NCBI GenBank assembly: GCA_947623585.1
Contig: CANQHA010000002.1
Span: forward strand, 62,001-126,000
DNA: 64,000 bases
Source of the DNA: an uncultured Clostridia bacterium
GTDB taxonomy: Bacteria; Bacillota; Clostridia; Oscillospirales; Ruminococcaceae
Direction: 5' to 3'
A model generated the notes under the pieces. That model worked only from the letters and a program-made list of their open reading frames with translations. It did no database searches and was not told the origin of the DNA. A program made the position numbers and the translations under genes. Positions 1 to 7,869 of this stretch are shown here, one piece after another. Every line of letters starts with the position of its first letter. The first letter of the stretch is position 1.

Positions 1-882
1 CTGCCCTATGACGCGGCGTCTTTGGTCAAAAAGTTAAAGGCCGCGGTCAAGATACCCGTTCATCTTCACACCCACAACACCACCGGCACCGGCGACATGG
101 TTTATCTCAAAGCCGCCGAGGCGGGGGTCGATATCGTCGATACGGCGCTTTCGCCCCTTGCTAACGGAACCTCTCAGCCCGCGACGGAATCGTTGGTCGC
201 AACTGTCGCCGGCACCGACCGCGACACCGGACTTGATCTTGCCGCGCTTTCAGACGTTGCTTCTCATTTCAGAAACGTCGCCAACAAGCTCAAAGCCGAG
301 GGAATCTTAGACCCGAAGGTGCTCAATGTCGATACCAAAACGCTGATGTATCAGGTTCCGGGCGGAATGCTTTCAAACCTCATCAGCCAGCTCAAGCAGG
401 CCAACGCCGAGGATAAATATTACGAGGTTTTGGCGGAGGTGCCGAACGTCAGAAAAGATTTCGGATATCCTCCTCTCGTAACGCCGACGAGCCAGATAGT
501 CGGTTCTCAGGCGGTGCTCAACGTTCTTTCGGGTGAGCGCTATAAGGTGTTCACGAAAGAGTCGAAGGCGCTTCTGAGGGGCGAATACGGCAGGCTGCCC
601 GGCGAGGTCAACGAGGAAGTTCGCAAAAAGGCGATCGGCGACGGAGAGGTCATCACCTGCCGTCCCGCAGACCTTTTGGAGCCCGAGCTCGAGAAATATC
701 GCGAGGAGTGCAAAAACGTCCCCGGTTTCAACGGCTCGGAGGAGGACGTTTTGAGCTACGCGCTGTTCCCGCAGGTCGCGGCGAAGTTCTTCGCTTCGCG
801 CCTTGCGCCCAAGGAAGAGCCGAAGCCCGCCGCAAAAGACGGTGTGCGCGAGCTGTTTGTTGACGCAAGCGCAGTTATGTGA
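1..882 (+). CDS. oadA: Oxaloacetate decarboxylase alpha / pyruvate carboxylase B-type carboxyltransferase, 3' part
   Basis: The reading frame is open from base 1, so the gene begins upstream of the window; the visible 293 codons are its C-terminal part. The carboxyltransferase moves a carboxyl group between biotin and pyruvate/oxaloacetate. The segment near the window start with HLHTHNTTG carries the metal-binding HxH of the HMG-CoA lyase-like TIM barrel, followed by the conserved helical post-barrel region (KVLNVDTKTLMYQVPGGM, then NVRKDFGYPPLVTPTSQIVG). The protein ends in a short A/E/K/P-rich tail without a biotinyl domain (no MKM motif), so the biotin carrier must be a separate polypeptide, as in multi-subunit decarboxylases or transcarboxylases. 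A terminator follows directly. OadA versus PycB cannot be settled without the upstream genes. Confidence 0.9.
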   Translation: MPYDAASLVKKLKAAVKIPVHLHTHNTTGTGDMVYLKAAEAGVDIVDTALSPLANGTSQPATESLVATVAGTDRDTGLDLAALSDVASHFRNVANKLKAEGILDPKVLNVDTKTLMYQVPGGMLSNLISQLKQANAEDKYYEVLAEVPNVRKDFGYPPLVTPTSQIVGSQAVLNVLSGERYKVFTKESKALLRGEYGRLPGEVNEEVRKKAIGDGEVITCRPADLLEPELEKYREECKNVPGFNGSEEDVLSYALFPQVAAKFFASRLAPKEEPKPAAKDGVRELFVDASAVM

Positions 883-888
883 TTTTTC

Positions 889-923
889 GGGAGGACGCAG
901 CGCCGCGCCCTCCCTTGTTTTTT
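889..923 (+). terminator. Rho-independent terminator after oadA
   Basis: GGGAGG and CCCTCCC arms (889-914) are separated by a GC-rich loop and followed by a T-rich run, seven bases after the oadA stop. The T-run overlaps the region just upstream of the next gene's ribosome binding site. Confidence 0.7.
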
Positions 924-933
924 CGGAGGAAAA

Positions 934-1530
934 ATGAGAGCACTTATCAACGGCGTCGAGCTGACGCTTGAGACCTCGCCCGAGCTTTTTTCGCCCTCGG
1001 CGCCCGATATCGGCACCCTTGCGATGCTCGATTCGGCGGAGATATCTTCAAGCGACAGGGTGTTAGATCTCGGCTGCGGCTGCGGGATAGTCGGAATATA
1101 CTGCGCGAAGAAATTCGGCTGCGAGGTCACGATGTGCGACGTTTTGCCGAGGGCCGCGGAGATCTCACAAAAAAACGCCGAGAAAAACTGCGTTTGCGCA
1201 AAGGTCTTTGTCAGCGACGGGTACGACGGGCTCCCCGACGGAAAATTCACGCTGATACTCTCGAACCCGCCTTATCACACCGATTTTTCGGTCGCAAAGA
1301 GGTTCATCGAGGGCGGCTTTGAGCGCCTTGAGCTTGGCGGCCGAATGATGATGGTGACAAAGCGGCGGCAGTGGTATGAAAACAAGCTGCGCGCGGTTTT
1401 CGGCGGGGTTAAGGTACGCGAAAAGGACGGCTATTTTGTTTTTACCGCTGAGAAACGCAGCAACCGGCCGCCTAAAAAGGAAAATCGCCGCGGCGGAATG
1501 TCTAAGAAGCTGAGGAGAAAGCGGGATTAA
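934..1530 (+). CDS. RsmC-like class I SAM methyltransferase
   Basis: A 198-residue protein with a Rossmann-fold SAM site (LDLGCGCGIVG, about residues 45-55), an acidic strand-2 end (MCDV) and the SNPPY catalytic motif of N-methyltransferases near residue 110. This pattern fits the RsmC/RlmG family that methylates guanine N2 in rRNA; here only the catalytic half is present, as is usual in Firmicutes. The lysine/arginine-rich C-terminal tail could bind RNA. The ATG has a good GGAGGA site seven bases upstream. The stop codon overlaps the left end of a palindromic element. The exact RNA target is inference. Confidence 0.8.
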   Translation: MRALINGVELTLETSPELFSPSAPDIGTLAMLDSAEISSSDRVLDLGCGCGIVGIYCAKKFGCEVTMCDVLPRAAEISQKNAEKNCVCAKVFVSDGYDGLPDGKFTLILSNPPYHTDFSVAKRFIEGGFERLELGGRMMMVTKRRQWYENKLRAVFGGVKVREKDGYFVFTAEKRSNRPPKKENRRGGMSKKLRRKRD

Positions 1531-1751
1531 AAGGTATTCAATCATTCCCTCTGCCGAGGTAATGATTTCATACTATTTTAAGTCACCCCACCCCCGCAAA
1601 ACGTTTGTCGGAAAGGGGCAAATGGAGAAGCCCCCGCCCCTCGAGGGGCGGGGGCTCTCAAACTTTCCTTTCGCAGGTAGTGCGGCGGGGGTGGGGTGAT
1701 AAGCGATAGCATTCTTCTTACCCGCGGAAGCGGGGAAGATGAATACCTTTT
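1529..1751. repeat. Palindromic element, copy A (about 223 bp)
   Basis: The element starts with AAAAGGTATTC and ends with its inverse GAATACCTTTT. Inside are a left hairpin (AATCATT...AATGATT), a CACCCCACCCCC block, a perfect central palindrome built on CCCCTCGAGGGG, the inverse GGGGGTGGGGTG block and a right hairpin. No protein is encoded. Copies at 7635, 26745 and 30257 have the same architecture and length. It is MITE-like, and it probably also acts as a transcription terminator. Confidence 0.85.
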
Positions 1752-1852
1752 AAGCGGTTGCCCCGCTCTCCTCCAAAAGCAGGTATAAAGCCGCACCCCA
1801 TCAGCTCTTTCCTATCCTATCTCCCCCCTACCCCAAATCTTCCCTCAGGGTA

Positions 1853-1881
1853 TTGCCACTTTCAAAAAAATGTGCTAAAAT
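1853..1881 (+). promoter_or_regulatory. Sigma-A-type promoter of the MBL/B12 block
   Basis: TTGCCA and TAAAAT are separated by 17 bases, with TGTGC directly before the -10. The promoter lies inside the upstream extension of the following open frame, which argues for the downstream ATG at 1907 as the true start. Confidence 0.65.
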
Positions 1882-1906
1882 CGGTTATGCGAAAGGAGAG
1901 ACGGCC

Positions 1907-2590
1907 ATGCAGACAAACAAGCTCTACGAAAACACATGGGAATTCAACGAGGGCGGGGTGAGATTTTTCCTCTTGGCGGGGGCTGAAAAAGCCGCGCTTA
2001 TCGACAGCGGCATGAGCACCAAAAACGCAAAGCAGCTCGCCGAGGAGATAACAAATCTCCCTCTGATACTCATAAACACCCACGCCGACGTCGATCACAT
2101 CGGCAGCAACGCTCAGTTTGACAGCTTTTACATGAACCCCTCCGAGTGCTCGAATTATTATCACTCCGGCAGATGCGGCGCCTTTCTTCCCGCCCGCGAC
2201 GGCGACGTCATTGACCTCGGCGGCAGACCGCTTAAAGTCATCGAGACGCCGGGGCACACGCCGGGGAGCATTGCGCTGCTCGACGTTTTGAACCGCAGAA
2301 TATTTACCGGCGACCCCATTCAGGACGGAAGAATTTTCATGTTCGGCGTTCAGCGCGAGATGCACGCATATATTTCGAGCCTTGAGCGGCTTGAAAAAAT
2401 GGCCTCCGAGTTCGACCTGATATATCCCTCTCACGGAAGCTGCCCCGTTTTGCCCGACATGATCTCAAAATTAAAGGCCGACGCCGAAAAAATTCTGAGA
2501 AAAGAAGTCTCGGGAACGCCCGGCGAGGTCTTTGGGCAAAAAATCGTTTCATACGACATGGGAGACGCCGTTTTTCTCTGCGATCAGTGA
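1907..2590 (+). CDS. Metallo-beta-lactamase-fold hydrolase (glyoxalase II-like)
   Basis: A 227-residue MBL-fold enzyme. The zinc motif NTHADVDHIG supplies HxDxDH, and further metal ligands are seen in GHTPGS, FTGDP and the late YPSHG. The substrate is unknown; the family includes thioester hydrolases, lactonases and other small-molecule hydrolases. The longer frame from the TTG at 1853 was rejected because it covers a promoter; the ATG at 1907 has an AAAGGAGA site at the right distance. No signal peptide is visible, so it is cytoplasmic. It is 63 bases upstream of the lipoprotein/ECF/metF group and may be cotranscribed with it. Confidence 0.85.
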   Translation: MQTNKLYENTWEFNEGGVRFFLLAGAEKAALIDSGMSTKNAKQLAEEITNLPLILINTHADVDHIGSNAQFDSFYMNPSECSNYYHSGRCGAFLPARDGDVIDLGGRPLKVIETPGHTPGSIALLDVLNRRIFTGDPIQDGRIFMFGVQREMHAYISSLERLEKMASEFDLIYPSHGSCPVLPDMISKLKADAEKILRKEVSGTPGEVFGQKIVSYDMGDAVFLCDQ

Positions 2591-2653
2591 CCTTAAATTT
2601 GATTTTTCGCCGTTCAGAGAAGCGGCGTGCCGAAAAAAGGAGAATAAGAATAT

Positions 2654-3097
2654 ATGAAATCACTTAAATTTTTTGGGATTATTTTCGCGATTATCACTGA
2701 GGCGCTCGTTCTTGTCTCATGCGGGGGAGCCGAAGCCTCGGCCGAGATAGTTTCATCAAGCGATTCTGCGGTAGTCATAAGCGTAAACGAGACCTCGGGC
2801 AGCCTTGAAGACGTTCTTGAAAGCCTCAAAGCCGATGGCAAGCTCGATTATTCGGCCTCCGAGGGTGAATACGGGATCTACATAGAATCGGTCAACGGCC
2901 GGGCCGCCGACCCGAGCTCGGAATACTGGGCGATATACACCTCGCTTTCGGAGCTTGACGGAGTTATCTATTCAAGCGCCGATTTCGGCACCTATGATTT
3001 CGATGGCAAAACGCTTTGCTCGGCTTCATACGGCGCCTCGGGGCTTATAGCCGTCGAGGGCGAGCTTTACGCGCTCGTTCTTGAAAGCTGGCAATGA
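2654..3097 (+). CDS. Transcobalamin-like (DUF4430-type) lipoprotein
   Basis: A 147-residue lipoprotein with a hydrophobic signal and the lipobox LVSC (Cys23). The rest matches the DUF4430/transcobalamin C-terminal-like pattern: a ubiquitin-like fold with GIYIESVNGRAAD, then EYWAIYTS, and a final hydrophobic strand. In that family such domains are attached to cobalamin- or cobamide-related surface proteins in Firmicutes. The stop overlaps the start of the next gene (ATGA), which encodes an ECF transporter S component, and metF/metH follow. I infer a surface cobamide-capturing partner of that transporter. Family membership is judged by eye, and binding is untested. Confidence 0.7.
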   Translation: MKSLKFFGIIFAIITEALVLVSCGGAEASAEIVSSSDSAVVISVNETSGSLEDVLESLKADGKLDYSASEGEYGIYIESVNGRAADPSSEYWAIYTSLSELDGVIYSSADFGTYDFDGKTLCSASYGASGLIAVEGELYALVLESWQ

Positions 3098-3789
3098 AAA
3101 AAGCGTATGACGTCGCGGTGTGCGGCGTTATGGCGGCGGTGCTCGTCGCCGTTCAGTACGCCCTCGGAGCGTTGCCCGGAATTGAGCTTGTAAGCGTTTC
3201 GCTCGCGGCTTTTTGCAGCGTTTTTGGCGCCGGGCGAGGGGCGCTCACGGCGGTCGCTTTTTCGCTTCTTCGGTGCCTCATCTTCGGCTTTTCGCCGTCG
3301 GCGATAATTTTGTATTTGATATATTACCCCGCGTTCTCGGCAGCTTTCGGGCTTTTGCCGAAGCGGCTCATGCCGAAAAAGCTCTGTGCGGCTTTGCTTT
3401 TTGCGCTGTCTTTTGCGAGCGCGGCGCTCGGCGCTGCGGGGCTTCCCGTCAGCAAGCTCTATGCCGCCCGCGTCAGGGTCATGCTTTATCTTTTGTGCGG
3501 GATTTTTGCGGCGCTGTTTGTTTTTTGCATATTTTTCGGCGAAAGCGAAAAAAACGCGCTTTTGCTCAACGCCGCCGTTCTTGCCTCGCTTGCGACGGTT
3601 ATGTTCACGCTTTTGGACGACGTTATAACTCCGCTTGTATACGGATATTCCGCCGAAGCCGCCGCCGCGTATTTTTACGGAGGTTTTTTAGCGATGATAC
3701 CTCAGACGGTCTGCGCGGCGGTAAGCGTTTTCGCGCTGTTTCTGCCCCTAAGAAAGGCGTTTTTGCTCGCAAAAAAATTCGAGAGGTGA
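3094..3789 (+). CDS. ECF transporter S component (candidate cobamide uptake)
   Basis: A 231-residue, very hydrophobic protein with about six membrane helices. It opens with the typical S-component N-terminus (ayDVAVCGVMAAVLVAVQ), and the Ala-rich first helix is the usual docking surface for the EcfT subunit. It overlaps the lipoprotein gene by four bases and is followed five bases later by metF. The energising EcfA/EcfT genes are not in the window, as expected for a shared (group II) module. Substrate is inferred only from context: lipoprotein with a transcobalamin-like fold upstream, B12-dependent methionine synthase downstream. Confidence 0.7.
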   Translation: MKKAYDVAVCGVMAAVLVAVQYALGALPGIELVSVSLAAFCSVFGAGRGALTAVAFSLLRCLIFGFSPSAIILYLIYYPAFSAAFGLLPKRLMPKKLCAALLFALSFASAALGAAGLPVSKLYAARVRVMLYLLCGIFAALFVFCIFFGESEKNALLLNAAVLASLATVMFTLLDDVITPLVYGYSAEAAAAYFYGGFLAMIPQTVCAAVSVFALFLPLRKAFLLAKKFER

Positions 3790-3793
3790 CAAT

Positions 3794-4660
3794 ATGAAAA
3801 TAAGCGACATACTCAGCCGAAAGAGAACTCTTTCCTTCGAGGTCTTTCCGCCGAAAAAAGACTCAAAGAAAAAGGACGAGATCTTAAAGACGATAGACTG
3901 CCTGATCGGTCTGAAAGCCGATTTTATAAGCGTGACCTACGGCGCGGGAGGCTCGGGGGTACGCGACGCGGCCGAGATATCGGGATATATCAAAAAGGCC
4001 GGCGCTGAGCCGCTTGCTCACATAACCGGCGGGCCGAGCACCCCCGACGACATCGAAAACGTCGCAAAAAGCCTTGAGGGCTTCGGGGTCGAGAACGTTT
4101 TGGCGCTGAGAGGCGACCGCCCTCTTAATAATCCCGAGGACTACGGCAAATATTTCCTTCACGCGACCGACCTCATTGAAAAGCTGAACGGGCGGTTCTG
4201 CATAGGCGCGGCGTGCTATCCCGAGGGACACACCGAGAGCGAAACGCTGCGCGACGACATCGTAAACCTCAAAAAGAAGCAGGACTGCGGCGCAGAGTTT
4301 CTGATAACCCAGATATTTTACGACAACTCTTATTATTACCGGCTCGTTCACGAGGCCGAGAAGATGGGCGTCACCGTTCCGATAATCCCGGGGATAATGC
4401 CGCTTTTGAGCGCGAAAAATATCGCTAAAATAAGGTCGATGTGCGGCTCGACGATACCTCTTGATTTCAGGAACATGATAGAGAGCTATTCAAAAAAGCC
4501 GGCGGTGATGCGCGAAATAGGCATAAACTATGCGGTTTTCCAGATAATCGACCTGATAGCGAAAGGCGCGCCGGGAATTCATCTGAGCATAATGAATCAC
4601 GCCGACGCTGCCGCAGAAATATGCGGGAGGCTTAAAAACGTTTTAAATGAACTTTTCTGA
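3794..4660 (+). CDS. metF: 5,10-methylenetetrahydrofolate reductase
   Basis: This 288-residue flavoprotein reduces methylene-THF to methyl-THF, the methyl donor for methionine synthase. The start carries the family hallmark SFEVFPPK with its catalytic Glu, followed by ISVTYGAGGS, LAHITGG and LALRGDRP in the barrel, and ITQIFYDN and PIIPGIMP later. Length is normal for bacterial MetF. It is the first of three overlapping genes: the MetH reactivation protein starts 14 bases before its stop, so translation is probably coupled. In Clostridia this enzyme may also run in the oxidative direction. Confidence 0.95.
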   Translation: MKISDILSRKRTLSFEVFPPKKDSKKKDEILKTIDCLIGLKADFISVTYGAGGSGVRDAAEISGYIKKAGAEPLAHITGGPSTPDDIENVAKSLEGFGVENVLALRGDRPLNNPEDYGKYFLHATDLIEKLNGRFCIGAACYPEGHTESETLRDDIVNLKKKQDCGAEFLITQIFYDNSYYYRLVHEAEKMGVTVPIIPGIMPLLSAKNIAKIRSMCGSTIPLDFRNMIESYSKKPAVMREIGINYAVFQIIDLIAKGAPGIHLSIMNHADAAAEICGRLKNVLNELF

Positions 4661-5264
4661 TTTAAAGCCGCAGATATATAACTATCTCGGGTTCAGAGGC
4701 GTCGGCGAAAGCGAGACGACCGACAGGCTGATTTTTGAATCGCTCGGCGAGCTTGAAAAAATCGCGCAGTTTAATTATATCTACCGTCTGCTCGATTCTC
4801 CGCCCGATTTTTTAAAAAAAGAGCCCTATGCGAGCTATCTTTCGGGCGCAAGGGGAGTTATCGTTTCGGCGATGACCCTCGGCCTTGGGGTGGACAGGCG
4901 GATAAAAAGCCTTTCGAGAAGCGATATGACGAAAGCCGCGGTGCTCGACGCCTGCGCGAGCGCCTATCTTGAGGCGCGCTCGGACGAGTTTGAAAAAACG
5001 CTCGGAGACGACCTCGGCTATCGCTTCTGCCCGGGATACGGCGGAAGCTCGGTCGAGGATCTGAATTATATTTTCGAGCTTCTTCGCCCCGAAAAGATAG
5101 GTATATCGCTCGGCGAGTCAAACTTCATGACCCCCGCGAAATCAATGGCGGGGATAATCGCGGTCGGCAAAAAAGCGGAAAAAAGCTGTGAAAATTGCTT
5201 TATGGCGAAAAATTGCAGGTTCCTCGAGGAGGGCGGAAGATGCTATACTTGGGAGAAAAAATAA
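4647..5264 (+). CDS. Stand-alone B12-dependent methionine synthase activation protein
   Basis: A 205-residue protein corresponding to the C-terminal activation domain of long MetH. That domain binds S-adenosylmethionine and remethylates the enzyme when cob(II)alamin has formed. The key motif RFCPGYGG (about residue 127) matches the SAM-binding RxxPGYG of E. coli MetH. The tail has four cysteines (CENC, NC, RCY) not needed for SAM binding, which could bind metal or act in electron supply. It overlaps metF at its start and metH at its end, and metH here lacks this domain. The two are therefore very likely partners. Confidence 0.9.
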   Translation: MNFSDLKPQIYNYLGFRGVGESETTDRLIFESLGELEKIAQFNYIYRLLDSPPDFLKKEPYASYLSGARGVIVSAMTLGLGVDRRIKSLSRSDMTKAAVLDACASAYLEARSDEFEKTLGDDLGYRFCPGYGGSSVEDLNYIFELLRPEKIGISLGESNFMTPAKSMAGIIAVGKKAEKSCENCFMAKNCRFLEEGGRCYTWEKK

Positions 5265-7579
5265 CGGTCTTTGACGGCGGCTTCGGAAGCGAGCTTGAGC
5301 GCAGAGGGATATTCTGCCAAACGCCCGAGGATTTAAACATAGAAAACGCCGAGGCGGTGAAAAGCATTCACCGCGCATATTCCTGCGCCGACGTTGCGAC
5401 CGCGAACACCTTCGGGCTGAACCCGATAAAATATCGCGGAAAATATTCTCTCAGAGAAGTGGCGCTCAGGGCGGTCGAGAACGCGCGCGTTTCAAAAAAA
5501 CCGGTGCTTTTCGACGTCGGACCGACTGGCGCCATGCTTGAACCGGTCGGAAAGCTCGGCTTTGAGGAGGCCTATGAGGCTTTCAAAACCGTCGCCGAGA
5601 TATCGCGCGATATCGCGGACGGATATATTCTTGAAACTTTTTCCGACATTTACGAGCTTAAAGCGGCGATCTTGGCGTTTAAGGAGAATTCAACGCTGCC
5701 GGTTTTTGCTACCGCGACCTTTGACGCCTCGGGCAGAACTCTTACCGGCTCGACGCCCGAGATAGTTGCGAACACCGTTTCGGGGCTCGGCGCGGACGCG
5801 CTTGGCGTAAACTGCTCGCTCGGGCCGAAAGAGCTTTTGCCTATCGTCAAAAGGCTTCTTGACGCGACGTCGCTTCCGGTGATAGTTCAGCCTAACCGAG
5901 GGCTGCCCGAGATCGAAAACGGCAGGACCGTCTATCGCCTCGGCGCGGAGGAGTTTGAATATTACATCGGAAAAATGGTCGAAATGGGCGTAAGCGCCGT
6001 CGGAGGGTGCTGCGGCACAACGCCGGAATTTATCGAAAGGATAGCGAAATTCTCGGGGCAAAGCGTTAAAAAGCGCGAACACATCGCCGCCGCGGCGGTG
6101 AATTCGGCGAACAGGCTTTGCGTTATCGACGGCGTGAAAATCTGCGGCGAGCGGCTCAACCCGACCGGCAAAAAAGCCCTCAAAGAGGCGCTTATAAACG
6201 GCGACCTCGATTATCTCGCCGACGAGGCGATAAAACAGCAGGAGGCCGGCGCGGACATTCTTGACATAAACGCGGGGCTGCCGCAGATCGACGAAAAGGC
6301 GCTTATGCCGAAAATAATCAAGCGGGTCCAGGAATACTGCGACCTGCCGCTTCAGATAGATTCCTCAAACGCCGAGGCGATCGAGGCCGCCGCGAGGGTC
6401 TGCAACGGCATACCTCTGATAAACAGCGTGAACGGCGACGACGAGGTCATGGCGAGGATTTTTCCGATAGCGAAAAAATACGGAGCGGTGGTGCTCGGGC
6501 TTGCGATGGACAAAAACGGCGTGCCCGAAACCGCCGAAAAGCGCGTCGAGATTGCAAAGAGGATAATAAAAAGAGCCGCCGAGTTCGGAATTCCGAAGCA
6601 CAGAATCATTATCGACACTCTTGTCGTCACCGCCTCGGCCGAGCAGAGGTTGGTCAAAGAGACGCTTTCGGCGCTTGAAGCGGTGAGCCGTCTCGGCGTG
6701 AAAACGGCGCTCGGGGTCTCGAACGTTTCGTTCGGGCTTCTGAACCGACCGCTTTTGAACCGCACGTTCCTCACCATGGCGCTTGAACGCGGACTTAATA
6801 TGCCGATAATGAACCCTTTGGACGGTGAGATGACCGGCGCGGTAAAGGCGTTTGCACTCCTCTCGGGGCTCGACGAAAACGCCGAGGATTATATCGAAAC
6901 TTATAAGGATTTCTCGCCGAGCGCGGCGCAGACGCTCAAAAAAGAAAAGGGCGAAAGAACGGCGGACACGCTTTTTGACTGCGTTAAAGCGGGGCTGAAA
7001 AACCGCGCGGGGCAGTTTGCCGAGGAGGAGCTTAAAATCAGAGAGCCGCTCGAGGTCGTCAACGAGGTGCTTATCAAGGCGCTCGACGAGGTTGGCAGGC
7101 TTTACGAACAGGGAAAGCTGTTTTTGCCTCAGCTCATATCCTCGGCGGAGGCCGCAAAAGCGGCGTTTAAGGTCGTCTCCGAAAAACTCGGCTCCAGAGC
7201 GGAGCCGAAGGGCAAGGTGGTCCTTGCGACGGTCAGGGGCGACGTTCACGACATAGGAAAGAATATCGTCAAGGTGGTCATAGAATCATACGGCTGGAAG
7301 ACGATAGACCTCGGAAAGGACGTTTCGACGGAGGAGGTCGTCAAAGCCGTCGCCGAAAACGACCCCGACGCGGTCGGGCTTTCGGCGCTCATGACCACGA
7401 CCGTTCCGAGCATGGAAGCGACCATAAAGGCGCTGAGAGAAGCGGGATGCCGCGCGAAAATTTTCGTCGGCGGAGCAGTTTTAAACCCCGAGACCGCCGC
7501 CCGCATCGGCGCGGATTATTACACCAAGGACGCGCTCGAAATGGCGAAGAAGCTCGACGAGGTGAGGGGGAAGAACTGA
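5240..7579 (+). CDS. metH: Cobalamin-dependent methionine synthase, short form
   Basis: A 779-residue enzyme that transfers the methyl group of methyl-THF to homocysteine through cobalamin. Order of domains: homocysteine-binding barrel (about 1-290; zinc cysteines in GVNCSLG and GGCCGTT), pterin-binding barrel (about 300-560; GERLNPTGKK, ILDINAGLP, ALGVSNVSFG), helical cap (about 570-650), and B12 Rossmann domain with GDVHDIGKN (His about 670). The usual SAM-binding activation domain is absent and is encoded by the preceding gene. The start at 5240 was chosen for the GAGGAGGGCGG site in front; an upstream start at 5195 has none. It overlaps the activation gene by 25 bases. No cobalamin or SAM riboswitch was seen upstream. 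Confidence 0.95.
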   Translation: MLYLGEKITVFDGGFGSELERRGIFCQTPEDLNIENAEAVKSIHRAYSCADVATANTFGLNPIKYRGKYSLREVALRAVENARVSKKPVLFDVGPTGAMLEPVGKLGFEEAYEAFKTVAEISRDIADGYILETFSDIYELKAAILAFKENSTLPVFATATFDASGRTLTGSTPEIVANTVSGLGADALGVNCSLGPKELLPIVKRLLDATSLPVIVQPNRGLPEIENGRTVYRLGAEEFEYYIGKMVEMGVSAVGGCCGTTPEFIERIAKFSGQSVKKREHIAAAAVNSANRLCVIDGVKICGERLNPTGKKALKEALINGDLDYLADEAIKQQEAGADILDINAGLPQIDEKALMPKIIKRVQEYCDLPLQIDSSNAEAIEAAARVCNGIPLINSVNGDDEVMARIFPIAKKYGAVVLGLAMDKNGVPETAEKRVEIAKRIIKRAAEFGIPKHRIIIDTLVVTASAEQRLVKETLSALEAVSRLGVKTALGVSNVSFGLLNRPLLNRTFLTMALERGLNMPIMNPLDGEMTGAVKAFALLSGLDENAEDYIETYKDFSPSAAQTLKKEKGERTADTLFDCVKAGLKNRAGQFAEEELKIREPLEVVNEVLIKALDEVGRLYEQGKLFLPQLISSAEAAKAAFKVVSEKLGSRAEPKGKVVLATVRGDVHDIGKNIVKVVIESYGWKTIDLGKDVSTEEVVKAVAENDPDAVGLSALMTTTVPSMEATIKALREAGCRAKIFVGGAVLNPETAARIGADYYTKDALEMAKKLDEVRGKN

Positions 7580-7634
7580 AACGAGCTGCAAAAATGACCA
7601 GTGACGGTTAATATGCGCACAAGGTTACTTGCAT

Positions 7635-7856
7635 AAAGGTATTCAATCACTCCCTCTGCCGAGGAAGTGATTTCATACTATTTTAAATCACCCCACCCCC
7701 GCAAAGGTTTGTAGTGAAGCACTGCATGGCACCGCCCCCGCCCCTCGAGGGGCGGGGGCGGCTCAAACTCAGCCGTTCCGCAGAAAGTATAGCAGGGGTG
7801 GGGTGATAAACGATAGCATCCATATTTTCCGGCAGAGGAAAATATGGATACCTTTT
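7635..7856. repeat. Palindromic element, copy B (about 222 bp)
   Basis: Same design and orientation as copy A: AAAGGTATTC end, left hairpin with CTCCCTCTGCCGAGG, CACCCCACCCCC, central palindrome on CCCCTCGAGGGG, inverse block, right hairpin (CATATTTTCC...GGAAAATATGG), ATACCTTTTT end. It fills most of the gap between metH and the convergent ABC exporter genes, so it probably terminates transcription from both sides. The 55 bases between metH and the element show nothing else. Confidence 0.85.
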
Positions 7857-7869
7857 TACCCCGCACTTT

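Noticed and set aside
1529-1751. CRISPR-like array from repeated GC-rich palindromes
   Set aside because: Units are single, 223 bp long and dispersed; there are no regularly spaced direct repeats or spacers, and no cas genes.
2590-2653. Cobalamin or SAM riboswitch before the B12 block
   Set aside because: Only 63 bases are available, with no B12-box or SAM-box core; the leader at 1881-1906 is even shorter.
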